A DNA stretch of 64,000 nucleotides from an uncultured Erythrobacter sp. (GTDB lineage Bacteria > Pseudomonadota > Alphaproteobacteria > Sphingomonadales > Sphingomonadaceae), in the NCBI GenBank assembly GCA_947488755.1, contig CANLAD010000001.1, positions 62,001 to 126,000 on the forward strand, given 5' to 3'. Under the pieces are notes generated by a model, which saw nothing but the letters and a program-made list of their open reading frames with translations, did no database searches and had not been told where the DNA came from. Both the position numbers and the translations under genes were made by a program. Shown here piece after piece: positions 35,230-44,437 of the stretch. Each line of letters opens with the position of its first letter. Position 1 is the first letter of the stretch.

Positions 35230-37539
35230 ATGGACTGGGCGCGGGCAGCCAAGCAGCTGGATGATTACCGGGCGTTCGATCCCGAAGGTCAGCGTGCGAT
35301 CGAGGACCGGCTTGCCAGCGAGGATCCCGATCTCTCCACCTTTTTGCGGACCCAGTCGGCGCGCGAGGAGGACACCGGCTTCATGGCAACGCGCGCCGCG
35401 CCCGATGTCGTGACCGACACGGCCCGCTTTGGCGAAGGCGACATGATCGGTCCGTGGCGGATTGAGCAACTGCTCGGCGCAGGCGGCATGGGGGCGGTCT
35501 ATCGCGCCTTCCGCGATGACGAAACCTATCGCCAGAGCGCCGCGATCAAGGTTGTTGCGCGCAAGGACGGCGATCTCGCCCGCCGCTTCGCGTCCGAACG
35601 CCAGCGGCTTGCTTTGCTCGAGCACCCGAATGTTGCGCGGATCATCGATGGAGGGGAAGACGCAGACGGTTATCCCTACATGGCCGTCGAATATGTCGAG
35701 GGCGAAACGATCGACGCCTATTGCCAGCGGGTGGGCGCCTCTCGCGGGAAGAGGCTGCGCCTGCTGCGGCAATTGTGCGCCGCGCTAGCCCACGCGCATG
35801 CGCGGCTGGTGCTGCATCGCGATGTGAAACCCGCAAACGTGCTCGTGAACGAGGCGGGTGAGGTGCGGCTGATCGACTTTGGGATCGCGCAGTCGCTAGC
35901 TTCGGAAAGCGAGGGCCGACCCGGCCCGCTCACCTTTGCCATCGCCGCGCCCGAACAGCTGAACGGCGGCCAGGTCACGGTCGCGACCGACATTTTCCAG
36001 ACCGGCATGACGGCGCACTTTCTGCTGACGGGCGAGTGGCCGCGCAGGCTTTCCGACGGCGGAGTGGCGATCGGCGATAGGGCGCGGCAGGATGCGGATC
36101 TGGCCGCGATCCTGAACCGCGCGCTCGCAAGCGACCCGGCTGATCGATACGATTCGATTGACGCGCTGGGTGAGGACTTTGCCGCCTTGCGCGAAGGCGC
36201 GCCGGTGGCGGCGCGCGAGGGCGGGGCGCTCTACCGCCTCGGCAAGACTGTAAAGCGCTACAGATTCGCGACCGCGGCCAGCGTGCTGGCGATCTGTGCG
36301 CTCGTCGGCGGGCTGGGCCTCTCCCTGTGGCAGGCGCAACAGGCGCTCAACGCGCGCAATCTAGCCGAGGCCGAAGTGGCTTCGCGCGACATGATGAAGG
36401 AGGGGCTCTATTTCCTCCTGGCCGAAGGAGACGGTCTGCCCGGCGAACAATCGCGCTTTGCCGAAGCGGCGGGGCGTATCACCAACCTGTTCGAGGATGA
36501 TCCCGGACAATACGCATCGGTGTTGCAGGCACTGGGCGAGCTGCAACTCTACATGGCCGACTATACCGGGGCGAGCGAAACCTATGACCGGCTGCTCGCA
36601 CGAAGCGACCGGATCGATCCGGCGACGCTAGCAATTGCGCAGCACCATCTGGCGCAGGCGAAGTTTCATGTTGGCGAATACGACCGGGCGCGCGAACTGC
36701 TCGCACAGGCGCAGCGTTTCTATCGATCGGATGGGGGGCGCTGGGCCTTGCGCATGTTCGAGAGCCGCATGACCGAAGCGCAATTGCTGCGCGAGACCGA
36801 CCCTGACCGGGCGCTCCAATTGCTGCGGGCCAATCTTGCTAGGTACGAAGAGAGCTATGGTTCGGGCAGCCACCGCAGCGGCGTCATGCTCAACAATATC
36901 GGCGCGGCCGAATTCGCGCGCGGAGAGATCGGTGCCGCTGCCGACGCCTTCGGACGCGCCGATGCGCTGTGGCGTGCCAACGGATTGAGCGCCGGGTTCG
37001 ATTCGTTCAACACGCTCAACAATCTCGCAAGCGCGCAGCACCTGCTCGGCCAGTCGGAAGACGCCGCGAGCACGTTTGCGCGGGCGGTTGAACTGCGAGA
37101 GGCGTTGTTCGGCCCGTCGGGAGCGACCGCCGCGCTGCTCAACAATTATGGCAAGGTGCTCGCAAGTCTTGGCCGGTATGACGAAGCGCTGCCGCATCTG
37201 GACCGGGCGGTCGCGATGAGCGCGCAATATGTGGGCGAAGGCTCGATCCTGCATGTCGCCGCGCTCAATGGTCAGTCCGAAGCGCTCACCGGGGCAGGCG
37301 ATCCGCGCGGCATGGTGGTCGCCGAAGCGGCGCGGCGTTGGATCGAGCAATCCGAACTGCCCGCGCCGCTCGTTGCTGGAAATCACATTGCCCTCGCGAA
37401 GGCACAACACGCTTTCGGGGATGTTAGCACCGCGAAAGGCCATGTTGGCAGAGCAGACGAGATCGCGAAGCAAATTGGCCCGACGGGTGAGCGGATGGCA
37501 GGCCAGATTGCGGCCTTGCGCGCCGAGATCGGCGACTGA
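35230..37539 (+). CDS. Receptor-type Ser/Thr protein kinase with TPR-like periplasmic region
   Basis: A 769-residue protein. The kinase domain (about residues 70-320) has the Gly loop LLGAGGMGAVYRA, Lys in SAAIKVVARK, the catalytic loop LHRDVKPANVLV and the DFG in LIDFGIAQ. A membrane helix (AASVLAICALVGGLGLSLW) follows at about 350-370, and the C-terminal half is tetratricopeptide-like helical repeats. The AAGGGGGGC sequence lies about ten bases before the ATG. It ends just before the convergent ECF sigma gene; kinase-plus-ECF-sigma pairs are a known arrangement in which phosphorylation activates the sigma factor. Confidence 0.93.
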   Translation: MDWARAAKQLDDYRAFDPEGQRAIEDRLASEDPDLSTFLRTQSAREEDTGFMATRAAPDVVTDTARFGEGDMIGPWRIEQLLGAGGMGAVYRAFRDDETYRQSAAIKVVARKDGDLARRFASERQRLALLEHPNVARIIDGGEDADGYPYMAVEYVEGETIDAYCQRVGASRGKRLRLLRQLCAALAHAHARLVLHRDVKPANVLVNEAGEVRLIDFGIAQSLASESEGRPGPLTFAIAAPEQLNGGQVTVATDIFQTGMTAHFLLTGEWPRRLSDGGVAIGDRARQDADLAAILNRALASDPADRYDSIDALGEDFAALREGAPVAAREGGALYRLGKTVKRYRFATAASVLAICALVGGLGLSLWQAQQALNARNLAEAEVASRDMMKEGLYFLLAEGDGLPGEQSRFAEAAGRITNLFEDDPGQYASVLQALGELQLYMADYTGASETYDRLLARSDRIDPATLAIAQHHLAQAKFHVGEYDRARELLAQAQRFYRSDGGRWALRMFESRMTEAQLLRETDPDRALQLLRANLARYEESYGSGSHRSGVMLNNIGAAEFARGEIGAAADAFGRADALWRANGLSAGFDSFNTLNNLASAQHLLGQSEDAASTFARAVELREALFGPSGATAALLNNYGKVLASLGRYDEALPHLDRAVAMSAQYVGEGSILHVAALNGQSEALTGAGDPRGMVVAEAARRWIEQSELPAPLVAGNHIALAKAQHAFGDVSTAKGHVGRADEIAKQIGPTGERMAGQIAALRAEIGD

Positions 37540-37545
37540 CGGCTC

Positions 37546-38097
37546 TCAGGCAGCCTTCAAAGCCGATTTGATCCAGCCGCGCGCATCCTTCCAGTCGCGC
37601 CGCACCGTGCGCACCGAAAGGTCGAGCAGCCCGGCGGTTTCCTCTTCGGTCATCCCGGCGAAATAGCGCGCATCCACGACGCGCAGCCAGCGCGGATTTG
37701 TTTCGCCCAGCCGATCCAGCACGTCGGCGATCTCGGCGATCTGCGAGAAATCCTCGTTGAACTCGGCCAGCTCCTCATTGATGGGAACGGTGCCCTGACC
37801 CGACCCGCGCCGGGCGGTCATTTTAGCCCGCGCATAGTCGACGACCACATGCCGTATCGCGAGCGCGCTCGCCCGCAAGAAATGGTCATCGTCGACAAAA
37901 TTATCGCGTTCGCCCAGCCGCAAGAACGCTTCATGGACCAGCGCCGTGGTCTGCAATGTCTGCCCTACGCCGTGCCTGCGGCGGCGCTGGCGGGCGATCG
38001 AGAGCAGCACGTCGTAGTGATCGACGAACAGCGCCTGCGCGGCACTTCGCTCCTCATCGCTGTAGCCCGACAGATTGGAATTGCCCCCGTGCATCAT
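37546..38097 (-). CDS. ECF-type RNA polymerase sigma factor
   Basis: A protein of about 183 residues with region 2 (VDHYDVLLSIARQRRRRHGV and QTTALVHEAFLRLGERDNF) and region 4 (YFAGMTEEETAGLLDLSVRT, then VRRDWKDARGWI) of the ECF group often found beside Ser/Thr kinases (TIGR02999-like). No anti-sigma gene is adjacent. The frame extends to 38253, but the first in-frame Met pair at about 38097 and GGAAAAG upstream fix the probable start. It converges with the kinase gene, 6 bases apart. Confidence 0.88.
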   Translation of the reverse strand: MMHGGNSNLSGYSDEERSAAQALFVDHYDVLLSIARQRRRRHGVGQTLQTTALVHEAFLRLGERDNFVDDDHFLRASALAIRHVVVDYARAKMTARRGSGQGTVPINEELAEFNEDFSQIAEIADVLDRLGETNPRWLRVVDARYFAGMTEEETAGLLDLSVRTVRRDWKDARGWIKSALKAA

Positions 38098-38222
38098 CCC
38101 CACTTTTCCGCGCCCGATGGAAAAATTCAATGAATTCGTGTCCGGTTTTCTACCCCGACGACGTGAACAGCAGGTGAGGGCCGCTGAAATCTTCGCAGCG
38201 GACGAAGCTTGGAGAGATCGAA

Positions 38223-39134
38223 ATGACCCGTCTTGCTGCACGAAAAACGCCAAAAACAGCCACCCGCTTCATTGCCGTTCTGGCACTCGGCGCGTCCACC
38301 GCCGCGATGGCGCAGGCGGATGAGCCATGGGAAGGGATGTGGGAGACCGAGTTTGGGCCGGTTCGGCTGATCCAGGAGGGCGACCGGGTCTATGGCGATT
38401 ACTACAATACCTATCAGAACGAGGCGTCCTACATCGACGCCCGTGTCTCAGAGGATGGCCGCGTGCTACGTGGGACGTGGCAGAAAACCCGGAACCGCAC
38501 CGATAACGGCTTTATCGAATTTTCTCTGACCGGGGATGGCTGGGTTGGTGACTACCAGTACACCCACAACACCCGCGCGCCTGACTGGCAGGGTGGTCGC
38601 TGGAACGGCACGCTGATCTCGCGCGCGACACCCAAGATCACCGTGGCTGTCGATCGCGAGCACTACTTCAACGACGACTTCTTCCGCACAGTCGGACGCC
38701 TGCGCGACTGGACATTTTTCGGCCAGCCGGTCGATGTTGCCAGCGCCGATCTGTGGGGCCGCGGTGGCCTTGCGCTGCCTGCTGGAACGAGGGACCAGAT
38801 ACCCAGCCGCCCCGACCTCGATGTGAGGCCGCGCCCCAACCAGACCGTTCGGCCGATGGAGCGACCTGAAATCCGCTTCCCCGGCGAGATGCACACGCCC
38901 GACGATGATGGCGGCGAACAGGCTTTCCCCGGTGAGATGCACACCCCGGAACCGGACGACGAACAGGCGTTCCCCGGTGAAATGCACTCGCCCGAACCCG
39001 AAGAAAGCGCGCGCGATACCGTTCGCGAAGTGGAAACCCGGATCGAGCGGGCGGGCGGCATTTTGCGCCGCGCGAAGGGGCTGCTCGGGAGTGTCACAAG
39101 CTCTTCATCCGACGATGAGGGAGACGAGCGTTGA
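38223..39134 (+). CDS. Secreted protein with beta-rich N-terminal domain and three FPGEMH repeats
   Basis: A 303-residue protein with a signal peptide (VLALGASTAAMAQ), then a domain opening EPWEGMWETEFGPVRLIQEG, rich in Trp, Tyr and Gly with the look of a small beta-barrel. Residues near 217-255 contain three repeats of FPGEMHTP or FPGEMHSP set in acidic, Pro-rich linkers, followed by a helical tail and an acidic end. GGAGAG lies before the ATG. It is divergent from the ECF gene, and the next gene encodes a protein with the same N-terminal domain. Function unknown. Confidence 0.7.
   Translation: MTRLAARKTPKTATRFIAVLALGASTAAMAQADEPWEGMWETEFGPVRLIQEGDRVYGDYYNTYQNEASYIDARVSEDGRVLRGTWQKTRNRTDNGFIEFSLTGDGWVGDYQYTHNTRAPDWQGGRWNGTLISRATPKITVAVDREHYFNDDFFRTVGRLRDWTFFGQPVDVASADLWGRGGLALPAGTRDQIPSRPDLDVRPRPNQTVRPMERPEIRFPGEMHTPDDDGGEQAFPGEMHTPEPDDEQAFPGEMHSPEPEESARDTVREVETRIERAGGILRRAKGLLGSVTSSSSDDEGDER
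38878..38993 (+). repeat. Three copies of an FPGEMH[TS]P repeat inside a secreted protein
   Basis: The copies start near 38878, 38926 and 38971 and encode FPGEMHTP, FPGEMHTP and FPGEMHSP. Spacers are acidic and of unequal length. The motif is probably a short linear ligand or cleavage motif exposed between folded domains. Confidence 0.8.
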
Positions 39135-40237
39135 AGCGCCTCTCCAAAACCGCTCTCGCGTTTCTCGCCGCGAGCATTTCGAGCGCCGCCTTCGCGCAAG
39201 CCAGTGAACCGTGGGAAGGCACGTGGAACACCGATTATGGCCCGCTGGAACTCGTGCAGGATGGCCGGTTCGTTTACGGTGACTATCGCAACGATGCGGT
39301 GTTTGAGGGCGTGACCGACCCCAGCGGTTGGACCCTGCGCGCAAAGTTCACCTATCCGGACGGTCGCACCGGGTTCGCCATGCTCGCGCTTCCGCAGAAT
39401 TCGGATCGTCAGTTTTCCGGTCGCTGGAACTGGTCGTCAAAGGCACCGCCTGTGTCGATCAAGGCGAGGGGTGCGGGCACGTGGTCCGGCACTAAGTCGA
39501 GCGGGACGCGACCGCGCATCAATCACTTCCCCTACAGCCCGAGCCCGCGCGCCCTCTACCAGCGCACGCCGAGCGCCAATCAGGATTGGCTGTTCTATGG
39601 CGGCAATTACACCGCGATCGCGCGGTCCGGCGGCAGCGGGACGAGCAGCGCCTCGACCACAAGCGCCAGCGCGGCGCGGCTCAGCCACATTCCCGCCTTC
39701 GCTGACTTTCCGGCCGACTATCGCCCGCGATATGTCGAGTTTGAACTCGACATGGTGCAATTGAAGGAGCGTGGAAACCTGATCGGCACCGCACGCGCAT
39801 ACGCGAAATGCGAAACCGCACGCGGCTCAAAGTTCCTGCCGGTGTTCGGAAATCAGTCCAACACTATTTTCAGCCGCAACAAGGACAGTCCGCGCAAGAG
39901 CGTCATCAATCCTTCGCGCAACGTGGGCACCAAGCGCTTCGTGATCGATCAAGACTGCCTCGAGGATCGCAATTCACGCATCAAGCTTGAATTGCGATTC
40001 GACATGGCCAATCACCGTAAGGTTGGCCGGGACAAACGCTTCGGCGCGCGTACGGTTGGCATCTATCTCGATCAGTTGCCGCGTCTTGGCGAAAGTGGGC
40101 GGAGCGAATTCATAATCGAGGGCACCCGCAAAGGGGTTTGGAACTGGAGCCAGTGGATCGCTCAGGATCAGAAAATCGTCTTTCGAATATTCGACGCCTT
40201 CCTGATCCTGAATGGCGATATCCGGCTGGTCGAATAG
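39131..40237 (+). CDS. Secreted paralogue of the preceding protein with a different C-terminal domain
   Basis: A 368-residue protein with a signal peptide (FLAASISSAAFAQ). Its N-terminal domain (EPWEGTWNTDYGPLELVQDG and VYGDYRN) is clearly related to that of the preceding protein (EPWEGMWETEFGPVRLIQEG and VYGDYYN). The C-terminal part is different, with a Cys pair (AKCETARGSKF and VIDQDCLEDRN) and no FPGEMH repeats. The start is a TTG overlapping the previous stop (TTGA), so the two are translationally coupled. Function unknown; likely envelope or surface targets of the adjacent sigma factor, which is inference. Confidence 0.7.
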   Translation: MKRLSKTALAFLAASISSAAFAQASEPWEGTWNTDYGPLELVQDGRFVYGDYRNDAVFEGVTDPSGWTLRAKFTYPDGRTGFAMLALPQNSDRQFSGRWNWSSKAPPVSIKARGAGTWSGTKSSGTRPRINHFPYSPSPRALYQRTPSANQDWLFYGGNYTAIARSGGSGTSSASTTSASAARLSHIPAFADFPADYRPRYVEFELDMVQLKERGNLIGTARAYAKCETARGSKFLPVFGNQSNTIFSRNKDSPRKSVINPSRNVGTKRFVIDQDCLEDRNSRIKLELRFDMANHRKVGRDKRFGARTVGIYLDQLPRLGESGRSEFIIEGTRKGVWNWSQWIAQDQKIVFRIFDAFLILNGDIRLVE

Positions 40238-40262
40238 CGAATCGCGCGCACCCGGCAGAAGC

Positions 40263-41216
40263 CTAACCGAACCGCTCTCTCAGGGCGCGGTGTAATGGCG
40301 GCGGCAGGAGACTGGCCGCGCAGGCGAGGAAGCGGGTGCGCGCGGTCGCGCTGTTCACCAGCAGCAGCGGTTCCGCCGCGATGGCCGAGGCCAGCAATCG
40401 CCGAGCCGCCCAATACTCGCCAGCTTTGTAGGCGAGCGCGGAGCAGAACAGCTTGTGCCGCGCCACCGCCTTTGATCGCACCGGGGCGATCGCGTTGGCG
40501 GCCTCGTCATCGAGCTTTGCCAGCAGCGCGGTCCAGTTGCGATCCATGCGCCGCCAGTTGGCTGTAATCTGTGTGTCGTGACGGCGATAGCGCACCGCCG
40601 CGCTTGGTTCGAACACCTGCGATCCGTCCCCGTGCCGGATCGCGAAGCGCAGCCACATATCCGCGCCGATATAGCCGGTCAGCCGGGTGTCGAACGCGCC
40701 GACTTCCTCCAGATCACGCCGCCGGGTCATCACCCCGGTGTCCGAATGGATCGGATTGTCGAGCATGATCGCCGAAACCCCGACAGGGCCGGCCGGGGCG
40801 GGGCTGGTGAAATCGAGGTCGCGGCCGTCTTCATCCATCCAGCGATAGAGCGGAAAGACGAGGCGGGCTTGCGGGTCGCTCTCCAGCCGATCGAATAGTG
40901 TAGTCAGCGCACCCGGCGCGAAGGCATCGTCTGCGTCGAGCAACACCACGACGTCTCCGCGCGCCTCGGCCAAAGCCGTGTTGCGGGCGGCCGCCAGCCC
41001 CTCATTGCGGGTCTTGCGGATGAGGCGGACGATGACGCCGGGAGGTGCTTCGGCAGCGAGGCGTTCGACGATATCCGCAGTCCCGTCGTCGGAACCGTCA
41101 TCTACGACGACGACTTCGACACCGTCCAGCCCCTGCGCGAACACCGATGAAAGCGCCTGCGCGATATAATCCCGCGCGTCATAAGCCGCGACAAGGACGC
41201 TGAGGCGGCACGTCAC
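40263..41216 (-). CDS. GT2 family glycosyltransferase
   Basis: A protein of about 317 residues with a GT-A fold: LSVLVAAYDARDYIAQALSS, VEVVVVDDGSDDGTADIVER for nucleotide binding, and VVLLDADDAF with the metal-binding acidic cluster. The GTG at 41216 is chosen because it overlaps the stop of the upstream reading frame (GTGA) and begins exactly at the GT2 domain; the frame extends to 41411 but that part has no family character. It is the last gene of a right-to-left surface-polysaccharide run. Confidence 0.88.
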   Translation of the reverse strand: MTCRLSVLVAAYDARDYIAQALSSVFAQGLDGVEVVVVDDGSDDGTADIVERLAAEAPPGVIVRLIRKTRNEGLAAARNTALAEARGDVVVLLDADDAFAPGALTTLFDRLESDPQARLVFPLYRWMDEDGRDLDFTSPAPAGPVGVSAIMLDNPIHSDTGVMTRRRDLEEVGAFDTRLTGYIGADMWLRFAIRHGDGSQVFEPSAAVRYRRHDTQITANWRRMDRNWTALLAKLDDEAANAIAPVRSKAVARHKLFCSALAYKAGEYWAARRLLASAIAAEPLLLVNSATARTRFLACAASLLPPPLHRALRERFG

Positions 41217-41541
41217 CGGGTCGTGTCCCCATCGATCCAGCGGCGATACCAGCGATCCGTCAGCATCAGCTGGAACAATGCCCCGGCGGGATACTCGCTG
41301 CGCTTCACTGCGCGGGCAATGCGAGGAGCGGCAAGCCAGCCATCGCGCACCAGTGGCCAGGGCGGGGCCTCGCGCTGCAAAGGTATCGCATTGCGATGAG
41401 CAGCCCGACATTCAGGGTCATCCACTTCCAGAACAGAATGCTGGTGGTCACGAACACGCTCGCGTGCAAGGCGTAGGGTCGCACCGCGTCCCAGCCGCTC
41501 ACGATCAGCGAGGGCGCGCGCATCGGTCCGGCGGTATTCAT
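41213..41541 (-). pseudogene. Small reading frame apparently split by a frameshift
   Basis: Two overlapping frames join into one product: the first gives RPYALHASVFVTTSILFWKW then MTLNVGLLIAM, and after a one-base shift near 41400 the second gives REAPPWPLVRDGWLAAPRIA and ends in LTDRWYRRWIDGDTTR. The second frame's stop overlaps the GT2 start (GTGA), which argues that it is real coding sequence. It could be a decayed gene, a sequencing error or a programmed shift. No family recognised. Confidence 0.45.
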
Positions 41542-41574
41542 CGGGTGCCCCTGTTCACATCGCCGGCGCGCAAA

Positions 41575-43395
41575 TCAGCGCGCCTCCAGCAATGCGCCGA
41601 ACGCATCGCTTTCCCGTGACAGCGCGGCGAAGGTGCCGCTTCCCTCCATCCGCCCGTTTTCCAGCATCAGGATCTCGTCGCAATGCTCGATGGTCGAAAG
41701 GCGGTGGGTGATGATCAGCAGCGTCTTGCCCTCACCAAAAGTGCGCAGCGCGTCGATCACCGCGCGCTCGGTCACGGTGTCGAGCGCGTTCGTCGCTTCG
41801 TCCAAGACCAGCAGGTCGGGATCGAGATAGAGTGCGCGGGCAATGCCGATCCGCTGACGCTGACCGCCCGACAGGCGCACCCCGCCTTCGCCGATTTCCG
41901 TGTCATAGCCCTCGGGCAAGGTGGTGACGAATTCGTGCAGGGCCGCCGCCCGCGCCGCTTTTTCCACCCGTGCCAGGTCGATCTCCGCTTCGGGCAGACC
42001 GTAGGCGATATTGGCTGCGATGGCGCTGTCCGAAAGGTAGACCGATTGCGGCACATATCCGATCGAGCGCTGCCATTCGCGCCGATTGGCGTCCAGAATC
42101 GCAACACCATCGACAACCACGCGGCCCGAATGCGGGCGCAGCAGGCCGAGCGCGATGTCGACCAGAGTGGTCTTTCCCGCGCCGGTCGCACCGACGATGC
42201 CGACGCACGATCCGGCCGGGATCTCCAGCGTCAGGCCATCGAACAGCGGCTGTCGATTGCCGGGATAGGCGTAGTGGATGTCCTCGAGCCTGATTGACTG
42301 TTCAAGGCCGAGCGGCACGATATCACGCGGGCTGTCGGGCGCATTGTCGGATGTCAGATCGGTATGGAGGCTCCACAGAACCGGCGTGTGCGCGCGCAAC
42401 TGCGAGGCGTCGGTGTAGATTTCCTTGGCCAGCGGGATCAGCTTGATCCCGGCAAAGGCGAACAGCCCGATTACCGGCAACACCGCATCGAGCGCCCCGC
42501 CGCCGCGGAACAGCAGATACAGGACAAAGGCGATCATCCCGCCGAAACACAGCGCCTCGATCAGATAGTGGGGAATGTTCGAGAACAGGCTGATCTTTGC
42601 CTGGTTGTGCGCGATCCGCCGCGATGGCCCGCGGAACCTGTCCAGCAGCGCCTGTTCCAGCCCGCGCAGCTTGACCTCCTTGATCCCGCCCATCGCTTCA
42701 TTGGTGATGCGAAAGCGGTCTTCCTGCGCCTGCATCCGTCGGCTGCCGGCGCGGTCCAGCAGCGGGCCGAGCACGCCGTAAATCAATGCCAGCGCAACCG
42801 CGATGATGCCCGCCCCCATCAGCACGCCGAGCGGCTCGATCGCGATCAACAGAGCCAGCAAAGCGAGGGTGACGGTGCCATTGGCGATCAGGCGGACGGC
42901 GGGCGCGATGGCGTGATTGACCACGCGCAATGCCTCGGACAGCAGGTTCTTGCCGATCTGGGCGGAATTCTTGCCCAGATACCATTCGTAATCGCGATGA
43001 AGATAACGCTCGAGCAGGTCCATCGCGAGCTGTTGCGTCGTTGCGCGAATGAAGCGCGTCATCAGGTAATAGACGCAGGCCCGCACCACCACGCTGATGA
43101 TGACGAATACGAAGACGGCGATGCCAAGCGCCATGACGAAACGGTCGACGTCGTCAAATCCGGCAAGCGTGTAGACTTCGCCTATCAGGCCCTGCGTCGC
43201 GTTGGCCGGGTCGGAAAGGACATTCAGAAACGGCAGGATCGCTGCGACCCCGATCAGGTCGAACCCCGCCATCACGATCATCGAGCCCACCAGCGCGAAG
43301 AAATAGCGCCGCCGCGTCGGCGCGATCAGCGCAATGACCGCGCGATAGACCGCAAGCGGCCCCTTGGCATTCGGTATGATCTGATCTTGCTTCAT
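41575..43395 (-). CDS. ABC exporter, fused permease and ATPase
   Basis: A 606-residue ABC half-transporter: six membrane helices in residues 1-330 and an ATPase domain with intact Walker A (GIVGATGAGKTTLVD), signature (LSGGQRQRIGIARAL), Walker B (LLVLDEATNALD) and H-loop (LIITHRLSTIEH). It is of MsbA/lipid-exporter type and sits within a glycosyltransferase cluster, so it may move a lipid-linked glycan or glycolipid. Contrast with the degenerate ABC protein at the right edge of the window. Confidence 0.95.
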   Translation of the reverse strand: MKQDQIIPNAKGPLAVYRAVIALIAPTRRRYFFALVGSMIVMAGFDLIGVAAILPFLNVLSDPANATQGLIGEVYTLAGFDDVDRFVMALGIAVFVFVIISVVVRACVYYLMTRFIRATTQQLAMDLLERYLHRDYEWYLGKNSAQIGKNLLSEALRVVNHAIAPAVRLIANGTVTLALLALLIAIEPLGVLMGAGIIAVALALIYGVLGPLLDRAGSRRMQAQEDRFRITNEAMGGIKEVKLRGLEQALLDRFRGPSRRIAHNQAKISLFSNIPHYLIEALCFGGMIAFVLYLLFRGGGALDAVLPVIGLFAFAGIKLIPLAKEIYTDASQLRAHTPVLWSLHTDLTSDNAPDSPRDIVPLGLEQSIRLEDIHYAYPGNRQPLFDGLTLEIPAGSCVGIVGATGAGKTTLVDIALGLLRPHSGRVVVDGVAILDANRREWQRSIGYVPQSVYLSDSAIAANIAYGLPEAEIDLARVEKAARAAALHEFVTTLPEGYDTEIGEGGVRLSGGQRQRIGIARALYLDPDLLVLDEATNALDTVTERAVIDALRTFGEGKTLLIITHRLSTIEHCDEILMLENGRMEGSGTFAALSRESDAFGALLEAR

Positions 43396-43462
43396 TTTCT
43401 GGTGTGTTGTGGACGATTGGCCTGTTGCCTAGCTCACCATCATCGCTCTAGGAGGCGGCGCG

Positions 43463-44437
43463 GTGGCAAGAACGGAGCGGCTCCCGGTGAATGCGAGGAC
43501 GTTGCGGCTGGTCACATGCATAGGCGTGGAGCACGACCTAGACCTGTTACCGCATTTCGTCGACCATTATAGTGACTTGGGGCTTGCCCCGTCTGACATG
43601 GTGGCGATCCTCAACACCCCTGATGAGAGCAGCACGCGGCTGTCCGAAGCGCGCGCCTTTTGCAAAGCTGCCGGGATTACGGCGGTCGAATGGATCGCGC
43701 CCTACACGTCGGACACGATGTGGCAGAAAAGGCGCGAGGTACAGACCCGGCTTTGCGGTGATGCGGACTGGATCATCAGCGCGGATATCGACGAGTTTCA
43801 TGAATATCCCGAGCCGCTTGACGCTTTCCTCGACCATTGCGAAGCGCAAGGTGTCAATGCAGTGCAGGGCGTGTTCGTCGACCGGCTCGCCCGCGACGGC
43901 ACTCTCGCTCCGGTCGCAACCCAACCGCCGATAGCCGAGCAATTTCCGCTGGTCGCCGATGCGATGGGGGTCGTCGGGCGCGAGGGGCAGCATCACAATC
44001 GCCACGGAACGGTCAAGCTGATGGCGATCCGCCCGCATATCCTGCCCGCCCGCGGGGGGCACGGCCCGCTTGCCGATCCCAGCCTGCGCTATCTCTACCG
44101 CTCGGCCCTGGGCGATTTCAAGGCGATCGACCGGCCCGAATATCGCTTCGACGTGCCCACCCGCGTCAATCACTACCATTGGACCGAAAGCCTGCGTGGC
44201 TCGTTGGTGGAACGGCTCGCCAATCCCGATGTCAGCGTGGCGGGAGAGGAATATGGAAAAAAGCAATTGACCCATATCGCACAAAAACACGGCTTCGATC
44301 CGGCCCAACTGCCGGTGGACACGCAAGCTTTTCCGCGGTCCGACTGGAAGGGGACGTTGATCAGAATGCGTCGCAAAGGTGCGGTGATGGCGGCAGCCTA
44401 CCACTTGCGTCGCCTGATCCTGAGAGCACGGGCATGA
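43463..44437 (+). CDS. Glycosyltransferase of the GT92/Glyco_tranf_2_4-like group
   Basis: A 324-residue protein starting with LVTCIGVEHDLDLLPHFVDH, followed by DADWIISADIDEFHEYPE, which carries the DxD-like acidic metal site, and a later HHNRHGTVKLMAIRPH segment. These are typical of the small GT92-like group in polysaccharide clusters. It is divergent from the ABC exporter across 67 bases, and its stop overlaps the next gene (ATGA). Confidence 0.8.
   Translation: MARTERLPVNARTLRLVTCIGVEHDLDLLPHFVDHYSDLGLAPSDMVAILNTPDESSTRLSEARAFCKAAGITAVEWIAPYTSDTMWQKRREVQTRLCGDADWIISADIDEFHEYPEPLDAFLDHCEAQGVNAVQGVFVDRLARDGTLAPVATQPPIAEQFPLVADAMGVVGREGQHHNRHGTVKLMAIRPHILPARGGHGPLADPSLRYLYRSALGDFKAIDRPEYRFDVPTRVNHYHWTESLRGSLVERLANPDVSVAGEEYGKKQLTHIAQKHGFDPAQLPVDTQAFPRSDWKGTLIRMRRKGAVMAAAYHLRRLILRARA

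Noticed and set aside
42364..43572. 402-codon plus-strand frame opposite the ABC exporter
   Set aside because: Antisense to an ABC exporter with all motifs intact; product is Gln/Arg/Asp-rich without folds.
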